From contig DAOUMU010000113.1 of assembly GCA_034409055.1 (NCBI GenBank), positions 1 to 15,772 of the forward strand: a stretch of DNA of 15,772 nt, written 5' to 3'. The notes under the pieces were generated by a model, which saw only the letters and a list, made by a program, of their open reading frames with translations, was not told where the DNA came from and did not search any database. The position numbers were made by a program, and so were the translations under genes. Of this stretch, positions 1 to 8,687 are shown piece after piece. This stretch comes from DAOUMU01 sp034409055. Lineage in GTDB: Bacteria > Chloroflexota > Anaerolineae > 4572-78 > J111. Position 1 is the stretch's first letter; every line of letters begins with the position of its first letter.

Positions 1-77
1 GCTATGGGACTACCTCCTGGTGAAATTGGTGTTTTACTGATCACAATTTCTACCACAGGTGGCCCTTTTTTCAAAGT
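1..77 (-). other. Open reading frame continuing past the TGA of the preceding gene
   Basis: On the minus strand the codons after the TGA at 80-78 stay open in the same frame to the window edge. They read T-L-K-K-G-P-P-V-V-E-I-V-I-S-K-T-P-I-S-P and onward. This could be the rest of the upstream gene behind a nonsense mutation or sequencing error, or a new gene starting at the TTG two codons after the stop. No ribosome binding site is obvious before that TTG. Only 77 bases are visible, so no product can be named. Confidence 0.4.
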
Positions 78-449
78 TCAATCCACAAATATCTTGTGTA
101 TATCACAACTCAGGGAACCACCCCCAAGGGTTTCATTCAATGTTTCGAAAATACCTTGAGACATTTGCATCGCCATATCTTTGGCTACAGCGTCAAGTTT
201 TTCCATAAGCTTGTCGGACGTAAGGTTTGGAACTTCTTGCATATCTACAGAAAAAACAGATCCAAGCTCCTTATACTCCTGTCGATCACTTGTCCCATCT
301 GCTCGTTCTATTGACCAACTCGCACCCTCATGATGAGTTTGAGCAGGCACACTTGACCAAAAGCCAAGATACTCTTGTTGTCGTCTATATAGAAACCTCG
401 TCCAAATTTCTTTGAGTTTGCTCTTTTGAACTGGAAAATCTGGTAACAT
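78..449 (-). CDS. Hypothetical protein, possibly interrupted at its C-terminus
   Basis: This encodes about 123 residues and I do not recognise the family. The chosen start is the ATG at 449 (MLPDFPVQKS). The frame is open to a TTG at 494, but nothing supports that start. The protein is soluble in appearance, with no signal peptide or membrane segment. It has a basic, aromatic N-terminal part (KLKEIWTRFLYRRQQEYLGF) and a helical, methionine-rich stretch (AKDMAMQMSQGIFETLNETL) before the end. The TGA at 78-80 is followed by more open frame, so the gene may be broken. It lies just downstream of the 3' end of a group II intron remnant. The upstream frame is closed by a TAA near 495, so it is not an exon spliced to the toxin gene. 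Confidence 0.5.
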   Translation of the reverse strand: MLPDFPVQKSKLKEIWTRFLYRRQQEYLGFWSSVPAQTHHEGASWSIERADGTSDRQEYKELGSVFSVDMQEVPNLTSDKLMEKLDAVAKDMAMQMSQGIFETLNETLGGGSLSCDIHKIFVD

Positions 450-515
450 CTTAATTTCCGTTAAGTTGATTAGACAGTTCGAAATCTTAAACAATTTGGG
501 ATATTATTGCTACTG

Positions 516-935
516 GTCGGGTAAGGAGGCGACGTTGCCGCCGCCTCCTCCCCTTGGAACGGCTCGTGAGAGTTTCCCCTCAAGCCGCTCGAGCATCTCA
601 AACGCCTCCACTGATGAGTAGGACGCGCTCACAGAAGCTTAGCCTCTGTGAACTTCACGATACACCCTTGGAGCCGCCACACGGTTTCTCCGTTAACGGG
701 TGCACCCGTTCGGATTGCTCCTTACCGTCATCTGCCTTCCCGTTTCAAGGTGGTTGGCCAAGCTTTCTCGTGATGAGACACCTGCTGGAAGTCTGCCCGC
801 TTTCGCGTGGGGTGATGTCGTCACCTGTTCACGCTCATAGTCGCTCCCAGGAAACTCAACCCCTATCCGGTCCGTTACAGACCGGCCTTTGCTTTTTCCC
901 CCATCCTCTACCCGCAGACCCTTCGGCGTCCCTTG
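516..935 (-). mobile_element. ORF-less group II intron remnant (5' end unresolved)
   Basis: The minus strand carries a domain V-like hairpin at 590-557 followed by a domain VI-like hairpin ending near 516. Upstream, to about 935, is a GC-rich, hairpin-dense stretch with the look of domain I-III, including a CCGGTC/GACCGG stem near 862-880 and a TCACAG/CTGTGA stem near 625-650. Group II introns are self-splicing ribozyme retroelements that usually carry a reverse transcriptase in domain IV. No such ORF is present, and the domain IV interval is very short. About 420 bases is short for a full ribozyme, and no GTGYG-type 5' end was found, so I read it as 5'-truncated. The 5' limit is approximate and abuts the toxin gene. 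Open frames on the plus strand across this stretch are artefacts of RNA structure. Confidence 0.7.
557..590 (-). ncRNA. Group II intron domain V hairpin
   Basis: This is exactly 34 nt on the minus strand. It starts GAGCGGC and ends GAGCCGTTC, with a GAAA tetraloop in the middle (GAGGGGAAACTCTC) and a two-base bulge on the 3' side. The length, the AGC near the 5' end, the GNRA loop and the bulge match the catalytic domain V consensus. It is followed by a domain VI-like hairpin (556-516) made of GGAGGCG/CGCCTCC arms with a GCAA loop. A TTACCC strand there could hold the branch-point adenosine, and a GAC is the likely 3' intron end. Confidence 0.75.
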
Positions 936-940
936 TGTGG

Positions 941-1426
941 TTATTCTCCGGCTTTACGCTTAAGCAATTGAATAATCGACTCAGAAATCCATAGACCCGC
1001 GTTTTGCAATGCGCGTAAGGATTGTTCAACCGACTCAATTAGCCCGCGTTCTTTGGCAAGAATTAGGATTGTCCCCGTCCCTATTGTGTGAATACCAAGT
1101 GACCTGGCGCATTTTTTAGCCAACATATCATCCAGAACAGGCGTATAATCGCTATGTTTGACGGCAAAACTAAGCACTTCTGTTTCGCCTACCCCCAAAT
1201 CCCATCGGACAACGTCCGGCACATGGGTGATACTTTCCTTTTTGAGCCAATCCAATCCCGGTAACATTTGAGCGGCTCGGTCAAAGTGAGAACCGCCCAC
1301 AATTTCCTGCCAAACTGCCTCCGGTACAATGATTTCGGTAAACAACTCTGGCAGAACAAAATCAAACTCACCATTACACAGCAAAATGAGCGGTGAGGCG
1401 TTAAGGACGATTCTCTCCACGGGCAT
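941..1426 (-). CDS. PIN-like toxin, DUF3368 family (VapC-like)
   Basis: The product is 161 residues, the usual size for DUF3368 PIN-fold proteins. These pair with UPF0175 antitoxins and are presumed ribonucleases. Candidate active-site acidic positions are the N-terminal VLNASPLILL (Asn9 in the place of the first Asp, as is common in this family), Glu81 in GVGETEVLSFA, and Asp99/Asp100 in VLDDMLAKKCA. The ATG at 1426 has an AGAGGA ribosome binding site 8 bases upstream, inside the antitoxin gene. The gene overlaps the antitoxin 3' end by 26 nt, which suggests translational coupling. It ends in the expected KAGE tail, so it appears intact, and its stop lies beside the group II intron remnant. 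The family call is from motif recognition. RNase activity is inferred. Confidence 0.85.
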   Translation of the reverse strand: MPVERIVLNASPLILLCNGEFDFVLPELFTEIIVPEAVWQEIVGGSHFDRAAQMLPGLDWLKKESITHVPDVVRWDLGVGETEVLSFAVKHSDYTPVLDDMLAKKCARSLGIHTIGTGTILILAKERGLIESVEQSLRALQNAGLWISESIIQLLKRKAGE

Positions 1427-1676
1427 TGCGTAGTTCCTCTTCTAAAAGGTCAGGGGTATATTGTATGGCTGAGACCTCATAGCGGGCCAGCAAACTTAAA
1501 AAAGCATATCGGGAAAGGCCAGCGATTTCGGCGGCTTTGTCCTGGCTAATCATCCCGGCTTCATACCATTTAACCACGGCGGCATATTTCATCTCCTGAA
1601 CAAACTCTGCTGGGGACTTGCGCAAGGCCGAAAAGGCAGACTCCGGCAACTCGATGGGATATGTCTTGAGGCTCAT
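1401..1676 (-). CDS. UPF0175 family antitoxin
   Basis: This is a 91-residue protein with the UPF0175 pattern. An N-terminal beta strand (TYPIELPESAFSAL) is followed by a helix (YAAVVKWYEAGMISQDKAAE) and a helix-turn-helix-like AGLSRYAFLSLLARYEVSA near residues 52-70. The C-terminal YTPDLLEEELRNA is acidic. Family members are the antitoxins of DUF3368 PIN toxins. They likely bind both the operon DNA and the toxin. The start at 1676 has AAGGAG six bases upstream. It is first in a two-gene operon and overlaps the toxin start. An extended -10 promoter candidate lies about 250 bases upstream, and a double hairpin repeat sits in the leader. Confidence 0.88.
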   Translation of the reverse strand: MSLKTYPIELPESAFSALRKSPAEFVQEMKYAAVVKWYEAGMISQDKAAEIAGLSRYAFLSLLARYEVSAIQYTPDLLEEELRNARGENRP

Positions 1677-1728
1677 ACATCACTCCTTTCACCTGGCGAT
1701 ATAGACATTCAGATAATGTTTTTGACTC

Positions 1729-1782
1729 GTAGTGACGACTTTAGTCGTTGTTGTTGCCTGGAACGACTGAAGTCGTTACTAC
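1729..1782. repeat. GTAG...CTAC twin-hairpin element 1
   Basis: This is a 54-base intergenic element with ends GTAG and CTAC. It has two palindromes, ACGACTTTAGTCGT and AACGACTGAAGTCGTT. The two arms also pair with each other over about 21 bases with two mismatches. It lies in the leader of the toxin-antitoxin operon. REP-like or MITE-like behaviour is inferred from its form and from the four similar elements in this window. Confidence 0.75.
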
Positions 1783-1925
1783 AAACTCAAAATCTTTTTC
1801 TGGGCAACTATAGTTTACCTGTTCCCAAATAGTTTTCAAAACAGTGGTTACCCTACATGAGCCTTCTCATTTCTAATTTCTAATTTGCGGCTTGGCCACG
1901 TTACGTTGTGCTGGGATACTCTATT

Positions 1926-1934
1926 ATTATAACA
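1926..1934 (-). promoter_or_regulatory. Extended -10 promoter candidate for the toxin-antitoxin operon
   Basis: The minus strand reads TGTTATAAT, a perfect -10 with the TGn extension. No good -35 is present at 17 bases. It lies between the ABC operon end (1979) and the antitoxin start (1676), which gives a leader of about 240 bases. Confidence 0.45.
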
Positions 1935-1978
1935 CAAAAGACGGCCCGAAATATTTCAATTTAAATTTCAAAAAAAAT

Positions 1979-2239
1979 TCATTTTGAATTTTTCGAACAC
2001 GCCTCCGGCGGTGATGGGCCAACTTCGGCGGGAGGGGGCTCCAGGCGGTGGACGGAAAGGAGGGGGAGGTTCATATCATAGAGTTTGCGCAGCAGACCGT
2101 GTAAAGCGGCCTGGTCTTTGATCCAGCCGGTTAACATAGTCGTGCCATCCGGGTGATGACGCAAGGCCAGGTCTCCCAACCAGTGTCTCCAGCAATGATC
2201 AAAATGTCCTTCAACCCGAATTTTATAACGGTGGGCCAT
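1979..2239 (-). CDS. Small conserved-looking hypothetical protein of the ABC operon
   Basis: The product is 86 residues, MAHRYKIRVEGHFDHCWRHW onward. The core has a strand (YKIRVEGH), a WxxW helix, a TTMLTGWIKD strand and a helix (QAALHGLLRKLYDMNLPLLS) ending in VHRLEP. This gives a compact alpha-beta pattern of about 70 residues, followed by a disordered proline-rich tail. I recall similar small proteins in Chloroflexota genomes, but the function is unknown. The ATG at 2239 is chosen because GGAGG sits just upstream. An in-frame ATG at 2263 overlaps the previous stop (TAATG) but has no ribosome binding site of its own. It is the last gene of the ATPase-permease-peptide operon, 23 bases after the peptide. 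Acylphosphatase was considered, but the signature Arg/Asn loop is not visible. Confidence 0.75.
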   Translation of the reverse strand: MAHRYKIRVEGHFDHCWRHWLGDLALRHHPDGTTMLTGWIKDQAALHGLLRKLYDMNLPLLSVHRLEPPPAEVGPSPPEACSKNSK

Positions 2240-2262
2240 GGTGAACCTCCTCTTCCATATCA

Positions 2263-2355
2263 TTAGCCGGCCATTAGAATGGGATGCTGGCAGGCCATAG
2301 AAACCAACACTACCAAGGCCATCATCAGGCTCAAGACCAATCGTTTGTTTTTCAT
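2263..2355 (-). CDS. 30-residue membrane/leader-like peptide
   Basis: This very short ORF (MKNKRLVLSLMMALVVLVSM, then ACQHPILMAG) has a strong ribosome binding site, AAAGGAG eight bases before the ATG. It has a basic N-terminus and a hydrophobic core of about 15 residues. The SMAC resembles a lipobox but lacks the usual aliphatic -3 residue. It could be a small transmembrane partner of the permease, a tiny lipoprotein, or the remnant of a longer one. It sits 25 bases after the permease stop and 23 before the next gene, so co-translation is likely. The function is unknown. Confidence 0.6.
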   Translation of the reverse strand: MKNKRLVLSLMMALVVLVSMACQHPILMAG

Positions 2356-2380
2356 AGGAAAGTCTCCTTTCTTGGGTGAA

Positions 2381-4830
2381 TTATTCATAAGCCAATACTT
2401 CGCGCACCGTGAGGCGAGAGGCCATCTGGGCCGGGATAAGACTGGCCGCTGCCGACAGCACAATGACAATACCCAACCACAACAAGATACCACTGGGGGC
2501 CACGCTGTAGATGAGGGGCATCTCCAGAAACCCTTTGCCCACCGCATTGCTGAGTAGATTACCGGTTGGAAAGCCCACCCCTACGGCAATCAGCCAACTG
2601 AGAAGGCCGATGACGATGCCCTCGGTGATGACCAGGTGTTTCACCGCCCTATCCGAGGCTCCAATGGCCCGCATCACGCCAAACTCGCGCATCCGTTCCA
2701 GCACGTTAATGCTCATCGTACCCGTCAAGCCCAGCCCACCGACCGCAGCCAGGATCAAGGCCATCACCATAAAGAAGCCGGTCAGAATGTCGAAGTGAAA
2801 CTCCATAAACAACCGCTGCTCACCCAGCGTATCCAGCGAGCGAATCCGCAAGTTGGTTGCTCTAAACCGGTCTTCCAGAATCCCGGCCACATCTGCCTGG
2901 GAGTCAAAATCGTGCTGCCCGGTAGTGACCCACAGCCCCCGCGTCCGGCCTACTTCACGTACCACTCGGGTGAAGTAGTCGTAGTTCACGTAGGCAAAGG
3001 GCGGGGCCATCACCTCTTCGGCAATGCCGACCAGTTGCCAGGGGGTCTCGCGGCCCTCAATTTTGAGCACCAATGTGTCGCCCACTTTAAGGTCCGGCTC
3101 CTCGTCAAGTAAATCCGTGTTAATCACCACGGCGTTTCTGTCCTCCGGCAGAAGCCAGCGACCTTCGAGGATGGGGGCTTTGAACAGCGCCGTGGTGGGC
3201 GACAGAGCCACGACCGAGAAGTAATCACCTTCGCTGCCATCGGCATACTGGCGACGGATGACCGGCGAGAAGCCGAAACTCTCCACATCCACCACGCCGG
3301 GTACCTGGCGGACCGCCCGCTCCAACCGCTGCATCCGGTACGGGCGCCGCATCGTCACCCACAGGTCATAGTTACGATCCAGCCAGGCCTCATCCAGGGT
3401 GCGGTACAGCGAGGCGCGGGTATTCAACACCCCAATAAAGAGCGATCCACTCAATATCAGGGTCAGCAAAATCAAGACCAGGCGCACCCGCCGCCGGAAT
3501 GTATTGCGCAGTGAGAGCAGTAACGGGCGATTGACGCCGCGCAGCCGTTGCAGTAAACGGTCCGGCCGGCCGGTGCCAAACTTACCCCGACCCAACCCAT
3601 AACTGCTGATGGCTTCGCGTACGGTGATGCGCGTGCCGAGCAGGATGGGGTAGATGGCAGCCAACACAGGCACCAGCAACCCAACAGCCACTTCCATAGC
3701 CAGCACCGCAGGCGGCACCTCCAGTTGGGTCAGGCTCAGATTGACCTGACCGGCGATAAAAGTGGAGAAGGCGTAGGCCCCCCCCACCCCCAACGGGATA
3801 GCGATGAGCAGGGCCAACAGGCCAAAAATCAGGGCAAGGCCCAGGTACATCTGCATAATCTGGTTGGGACGCGCGCCAACGGCCTTCATCACCCCAATTT
3901 GTCGCACTTGCTCGGTCAATATGGCCGAGATAGTATTGATAACCAGGAAGCCGCTGGCGATCAGTGACAGAAAACCCAAACTGCCCAACATCATCAGCAG
4001 TACAGAGACCACCTCCTCCAGCGGATGCTCGCCCGGTGTCGGCACCTCAATGCGATCAACCAGGCGGCCACTTTTCTCAATTTTGTCTTCTACCAGGGGT
4101 ACCACCGCCCGGATATGGGCCTCGTCAAGCTTGTTCTCGGCCACCACAAAGCTCATTTCGTTATAACCGCGCGGCTCGCCCAGCCATTCCAGCGTGTCCA
4201 GGGTCACATACCCGTAAACCGTGCCCGATGCGCCCGAAGGGTCCTGGTTAAACTCATAGGCCAGCCCGGACACCTGCATCTCGCGTTCGGTGCCGTCCAT
4301 CGTTTCCACAATCACGGTGGAACCCTCCTGCACGCCTTCCGTACCGGCCAGCCTTATGTACGACCGCTCCAGCAGCAGGGTGTGTCTGGGCGGCGGCCAG
4401 GCCCCGCTTTCCGGCACAAGGCGGTTAATGCGGATATCGTTGAAATCATCAAGGGCCACCACCTCAAGGGGCACCCATTGGGTTGATTCCCCGGCCTCGC
4501 CGGATTTGATCCGCATGCGCAGGCTCACCCGGTAGCGTCCCTCGGCCTCTGCCACCTCGGACATGCGGCGCACGGTCTCAACCAGATCGTCGTCAAAGGG
4601 GAGGTTGGTGGTCAGGAGGGCACTGGCCGGTTTAACTTCGGTCATGCCGGTGGCCAGTTCCCGTAATAAAATCGTCCGGGTATTCACCACTGTCCCGACC
4701 GCAAACACACCCACGGCTATCGACAGCACGACCAGGACCGTACGGGTTTTGTTGACCCACAGGTCGCGCAGTACCTTACGCCAGCGTGGTCGCAGATGAG
4801 AAAAAAGTTGACGGTTAAAAAATCTGGCCA

Positions 4831-4831
<1 letters not shown>
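2381..4831 (-). CDS. FtsX/MacB-family ABC transporter permease
   Basis: This is an 816-residue permease with two FtsX domains. A membrane segment (about 31-50) leads into a large extracytoplasmic MacB-like periplasmic core (about 52-270). Three helices follow (about 273-303, 327-355, 376-400). The layout then repeats: helix about 450-469, outer domain about 470-680, and helices about 682-708, 738-757 and 783-802. The conserved post-helix motif appears twice, as EQVRQIGVMKAVGA (307-320) and ERMREFGVMRAIGA. The family exports lipoproteins, peptides or drugs, or transmits force to envelope enzymes rather than importing solutes. The substrate here is unknown. Its ATG shares one base with the ATPase stop (TGATG), and GGAGG lies upstream, so the two are translationally coupled. 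Confidence 0.93.
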
Positions 4832-5673
<842 letters not shown>

Positions 5674-5694
5674 AGTTTTTCTCCTGATTGGCAA

Positions 5695-5745
5695 AATAAA
5701 AAACCGATTGACTGATGTCACCTTCAGTGTATCAGTCAATCGGTT
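5695..5745 (-). terminator. Intrinsic terminator after the luxR-type gene, abutting the ABC operon
   Basis: There is a perfect 15-base inverted repeat, AACCGATTGACTGAT (5702-5716) and its complement (5731-5745), with a 14-base loop. On the minus strand it is followed at once by TTTTTTATTTT. It starts 34 bases after the regulator stop and ends about 28 bases before the ATPase ATG. Little room is left for a separate ABC promoter downstream of it. Confidence 0.85.
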
Positions 5746-5779
5746 GTAGTGTCAGGAGTCTAAAGTCGTATTCGGTGGT

Positions 5780-8620
5780 TTATTGGAGGAGGTCCAGTTC
5801 GCGGGCCCGGGCAACGGCCTGGGTGCGACTGGTCACATTGAGTTTACCAAAGATGTTGCTGATATGTTTTTTGACGGTGCCGATAGCCAGCACCAATGTC
5901 TCCGCAATTTCCCGGTTTGAGGCGCCCTCGGCGATGAGGCGCAGCACTTCCAGTTCGCGCTCACTCAACGGCTCTACCAGAGGCTGGGGGCTGAGCTCCA
6001 CAGGGACAGGTGCTGAAGGATGAATATCTACCCCGTCAAATGCAACAAGTAGTTTCTTGATATATTCTTTCATCCTTCCGCTTTCATCACCTGCTCCTGG
6101 GGGGCTCAGCCTTTTCAATAATTCTGCCATCGGCGGGCCTTCGTCCACAAAGGTCCGAATGTAGCCCGACGGTTCGGCCAGGGTGAGGGCCTGTTCCAAC
6201 CTGGTCAGAGCCTGGTCTGCCTGGCCCTGCGTTTCAAGAATTAGGGCTTGCAGTATCAGCATTTTAATCACATCGCCGGTGCGACCCGTTGTTTCGGCGG
6301 CTTGCTGCAAGCGCGCCAGCAGGTCGGTGGCCCGGTCAAGCGGCGCGTCGATGGCTGAGGCCATTCCCGGTTGCTGTAGGGCAATGAGAATTCGGGCCAG
6401 AGCCAGGTATTCCGGTTCACGGCTGTAGTCAAGAACCTCATCTAACTGATAAGCCTGCACCCAGCGCCCGGCCGCGACCAGGTCGCTTCCGACCGGCGTA
6501 AGCCATAACCGCACCCGGCAAGCGGTGATCAGGGCTGACGTGCGCGGCGTGCTGAACTTTTTGGCCAGGCGTTCCGCCTGGGCCAGTGCTTCCACCGCCC
6601 CCTGCCTATCTGCCTGGGCCAATTTCAGGTAAGCCAAGTTCGCGTAGCCCTCTACCGAAAACATCAGTGAGCCAAACTGTTCTCCCAACTCCAGGCCGGT
6701 CAATAAATGGTGACTGGCCCCGGCCAGATTATTCCACTCGTACAGCAGCTCGCCCAGCCCTACGTGAGCTATGCCTGCAATCGGCAAACGCACACTGTGC
6801 TGCCCACCCTGTTCGGCAGCAAAATCCAGCGCCTGCTGGTAAAGCTCGGCGGCCTGGTGCAATCGACCTTGCGCCACCTCCAAATCGGCCAGGCCGGCCA
6901 GGGCCAGCAAGGTGGTGACCAGGCGGTCGGTGGCCTCGCCCGAAATTTTGGCCTGGGTATAAGCCTGACGCGCCGCCTCGATGTCGCCGTGCCATTTATA
7001 GGCCATGGCCAGGTGGACGGCAATGGGGCCGCGAAAATGGGTGTCATCCGGTGGCAAGCTGTTAAGCGCCTGGTGTGACAGGGCAATGGCCCGGTCGAGG
7101 CCTTCCTGAGCATAGGCGATGATGGCCCGAATGGCGGTCACGCCTCCCAACAACCCCTCGTCGGACAAAATCCCCGCAGCATACGCGGCCTCAACCTCTT
7201 GCAAGCGGACTTCGGCGGTTTCAAACTGACCATTGTTGCACAGGGCCCAGGCATGGGCAAAGCTGAGCCGGGGCCGCTGGCGAACGACGTCATCGGGCAG
7301 GGCATTGAGCCAGTTGAGCATGGTCATCAGCTCGCCGTGGGCGATGGTAGGACGGGCGACTTGCTCTATCAGGTCAGCAGCCAGTTCAAATTCCTCGGCG
7401 GTCAGGGCGTGATGGATGGCCTCGGGTATCAGGTCATGCTCGGCGTACCACCGGCTGGCCCGGCGGTGTAGTTCGACCACCTCGGCGGGAAAGGTTTGCG
7501 GCAACCGGGTGCGCAGGAAGTTGGCAAAAAGCTGGTGATAGCGATACCATTGCCGGTGGTGATCCAACGGAACGATGAACAGGTTGGCCTGCTCCAGGTA
7601 TTCCAAAACTTCCTGGCTGGAGGCAAAGTTCTGGCCGACCTTTTTATTCAAAACCGCATCACACAAGGGGCCGCACAAACGATCCAGAATGGAAGTTTGG
7701 AGTAAGAAGGTTTGGATAGGCTCGGGCTGCTGATGGAGCACTTCGTCGGCCAGGTAATCCACAATGTAGCGATGGCTGCCGGTGAAGGCGGCGATGAAGT
7801 CGGACTTATTTTGGGCGTCACGACCTTGTAAGGACAGGGTGGCCAGTTGCAGCCCGGCAATCCAGCCCTCGGTGCGAGCTTCCAGGGCGGCTATGTCCTT
7901 GGCAGAGAAGTCTAGCCCCATCACCTCGTTCAAGAAAGTAGCCACTTCGTCAAGCGTGAAGCGCAGGTCATCTTCGCGGATTTCAACCATCTGCTGCCGT
8001 ACCCGCAGCCGGGATAGGGGCAGCGGCGGATCAACGCGGGTCGTGATGACCAGGTGCATCGGCGGGGGCAGGTAGTCGAGCAGAAAGGTGAACGCAGCGT
8101 GCACAGGTTGAGCCTCGATGAGGTGATAGTCGTCTAGCACAAGGATGGACTCATCAGAGATCGCCGCCAGTTCGTTAATCAGGGTGGTCAGGATAGTTTC
8201 AGGGGCCTCCGGTGGGGACGATTGCAGCAGGCGGCCGGCAGCCAGGCCGATTTGGGGGTCAATCTGTTGCAGGGCGGCAATGAGGTAAGTCAGGTAACGG
8301 GTAGTATCGTTGTCAGCCTCATCCAAAGACAGCCAGGCAACTCTGGAAGGATGAACGCTTTGCGTGAAGGATGAAGGATGAATGTTTGGTTGATTTACGT
8401 CATCCTTCCGCACCTGCCCCAGTGGGGTTCCGTCTTCATCCTTGATTTGTCGGAGCCATTCACTGACGAGCGTCGTTTTTCCAAACCCGGCCGGCGCGGA
8501 AACGAGGGTCAGTTTGCGCCTACCACCCTGGTTGAGCCGCTCAATCAGGCGGAGACGAGTGACCAGATTGGGATGGGGTGGGGGAATATAGAGTTTAGTT
8601 TGCAGCAGGGGTATTTCCAT
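5780..8620 (-). CDS. LuxR-family transcriptional regulator, MalT/LAL type
   Basis: This is a 946-residue STAND-type activator. The N-terminus MEIPLLQTKLYIPPP is followed by the NTPase domain, with Walker A SAPAGFGKTT (41-50) and Walker B SILVLDDYH (158-166). A winged-helix/arm region comes next, then alpha-helical TPR-like repeats (about 400-860), and a LuxR helix-turn-helix at about 884-946 (PLSERELEVLRLIAEGASNR, ending with IGTVKKHISNIFGKLNV). MalT-type proteins bind an inducer and ATP, oligomerise and activate nearby promoters. The ligand is unknown. Residues about 59-92, between Walker A and the SLDEADND motif, are an insertion encoded by GAAGGATGA repeats. The ribosome binding site is weak. 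A promoter candidate lies at 8650-8678. The next operon downstream (ABC transporter) is a plausible target. Confidence 0.93.
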   Translation of the reverse strand: MEIPLLQTKLYIPPPHPNLVTRLRLIERLNQGGRRKLTLVSAPAGFGKTTLVSEWLRQIKDEDGTPLGQVRKDDVNQPNIHPSSFTQSVHPSRVAWLSLDEADNDTTRYLTYLIAALQQIDPQIGLAAGRLLQSSPPEAPETILTTLINELAAISDESILVLDDYHLIEAQPVHAAFTFLLDYLPPPMHLVITTRVDPPLPLSRLRVRQQMVEIREDDLRFTLDEVATFLNEVMGLDFSAKDIAALEARTEGWIAGLQLATLSLQGRDAQNKSDFIAAFTGSHRYIVDYLADEVLHQQPEPIQTFLLQTSILDRLCGPLCDAVLNKKVGQNFASSQEVLEYLEQANLFIVPLDHHRQWYRYHQLFANFLRTRLPQTFPAEVVELHRRASRWYAEHDLIPEAIHHALTAEEFELAADLIEQVARPTIAHGELMTMLNWLNALPDDVVRQRPRLSFAHAWALCNNGQFETAEVRLQEVEAAYAAGILSDEGLLGGVTAIRAIIAYAQEGLDRAIALSHQALNSLPPDDTHFRGPIAVHLAMAYKWHGDIEAARQAYTQAKISGEATDRLVTTLLALAGLADLEVAQGRLHQAAELYQQALDFAAEQGGQHSVRLPIAGIAHVGLGELLYEWNNLAGASHHLLTGLELGEQFGSLMFSVEGYANLAYLKLAQADRQGAVEALAQAERLAKKFSTPRTSALITACRVRLWLTPVGSDLVAAGRWVQAYQLDEVLDYSREPEYLALARILIALQQPGMASAIDAPLDRATDLLARLQQAAETTGRTGDVIKMLILQALILETQGQADQALTRLEQALTLAEPSGYIRTFVDEGPPMAELLKRLSPPGAGDESGRMKEYIKKLLVAFDGVDIHPSAPVPVELSPQPLVEPLSERELEVLRLIAEGASNREIAETLVLAIGTVKKHISNIFGKLNVTSRTQAVARARELDLLQ
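6015..6078. repeat. GAAGGATGAA/TTCATCCTTC inverted repeat in the regulator, copy 2
   Basis: Perfect 10-base arms (6015-6024 and 6069-6078) flank 44 bases in the 3' part of the regulator gene, just before the DNA-binding domain. The interior encodes MKEYIKKLLVAF-like sequence, which looks native to this family. The arms, rather than the interior, may therefore be the acquired part. Confidence 0.55.
8345..8409. repeat. GGAAGGATGA/TCATCCTTCC repeat insertion in the regulator, copy 1
   Basis: Perfect 10-base arms (8345-8354 and 8400-8409) enclose a tandem GAAGGATGAAGGATGAA at 8366-8382. The element is in frame and encodes residues about 71-92, including IHPSSF and VHPSR. It falls between Walker A and the next conserved motif, where relatives have a short linker. 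Low-complexity insertion is inferred. Confidence 0.65.
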
Positions 8621-8649
8621 AGAGCCAAATATACCTGGATTATGGTCTT

Positions 8650-8678
8650 ATTGTACCAGAACTTTTGTTCAGCGTCTA
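8650..8678 (-). promoter_or_regulatory. Promoter candidate for the luxR-type gene
   Basis: On the minus strand, TAGACG (8678-8673) is followed 17 bases later by TGGTACAAT, with the -10 TACAAT at 8655-8650 and a TGn extension. It lies between the methyltransferase terminator and the regulator ATG, about 30 bases before the start. Confidence 0.55.
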
Positions 8679-8687
8679 AAACGGCAT

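Noticed and set aside
554..994. 146-codon open frame on the plus strand
   Set aside because: It lies across the group II intron remnant on the opposite strand, has no ribosome binding site, and its composition reflects RNA structure rather than protein.
5674..5739. N-terminal extension of the ABC ATPase
   Set aside because: Translation would have to begin within the terminator hairpin, and the ATG at 5673 has a good ribosome binding site.
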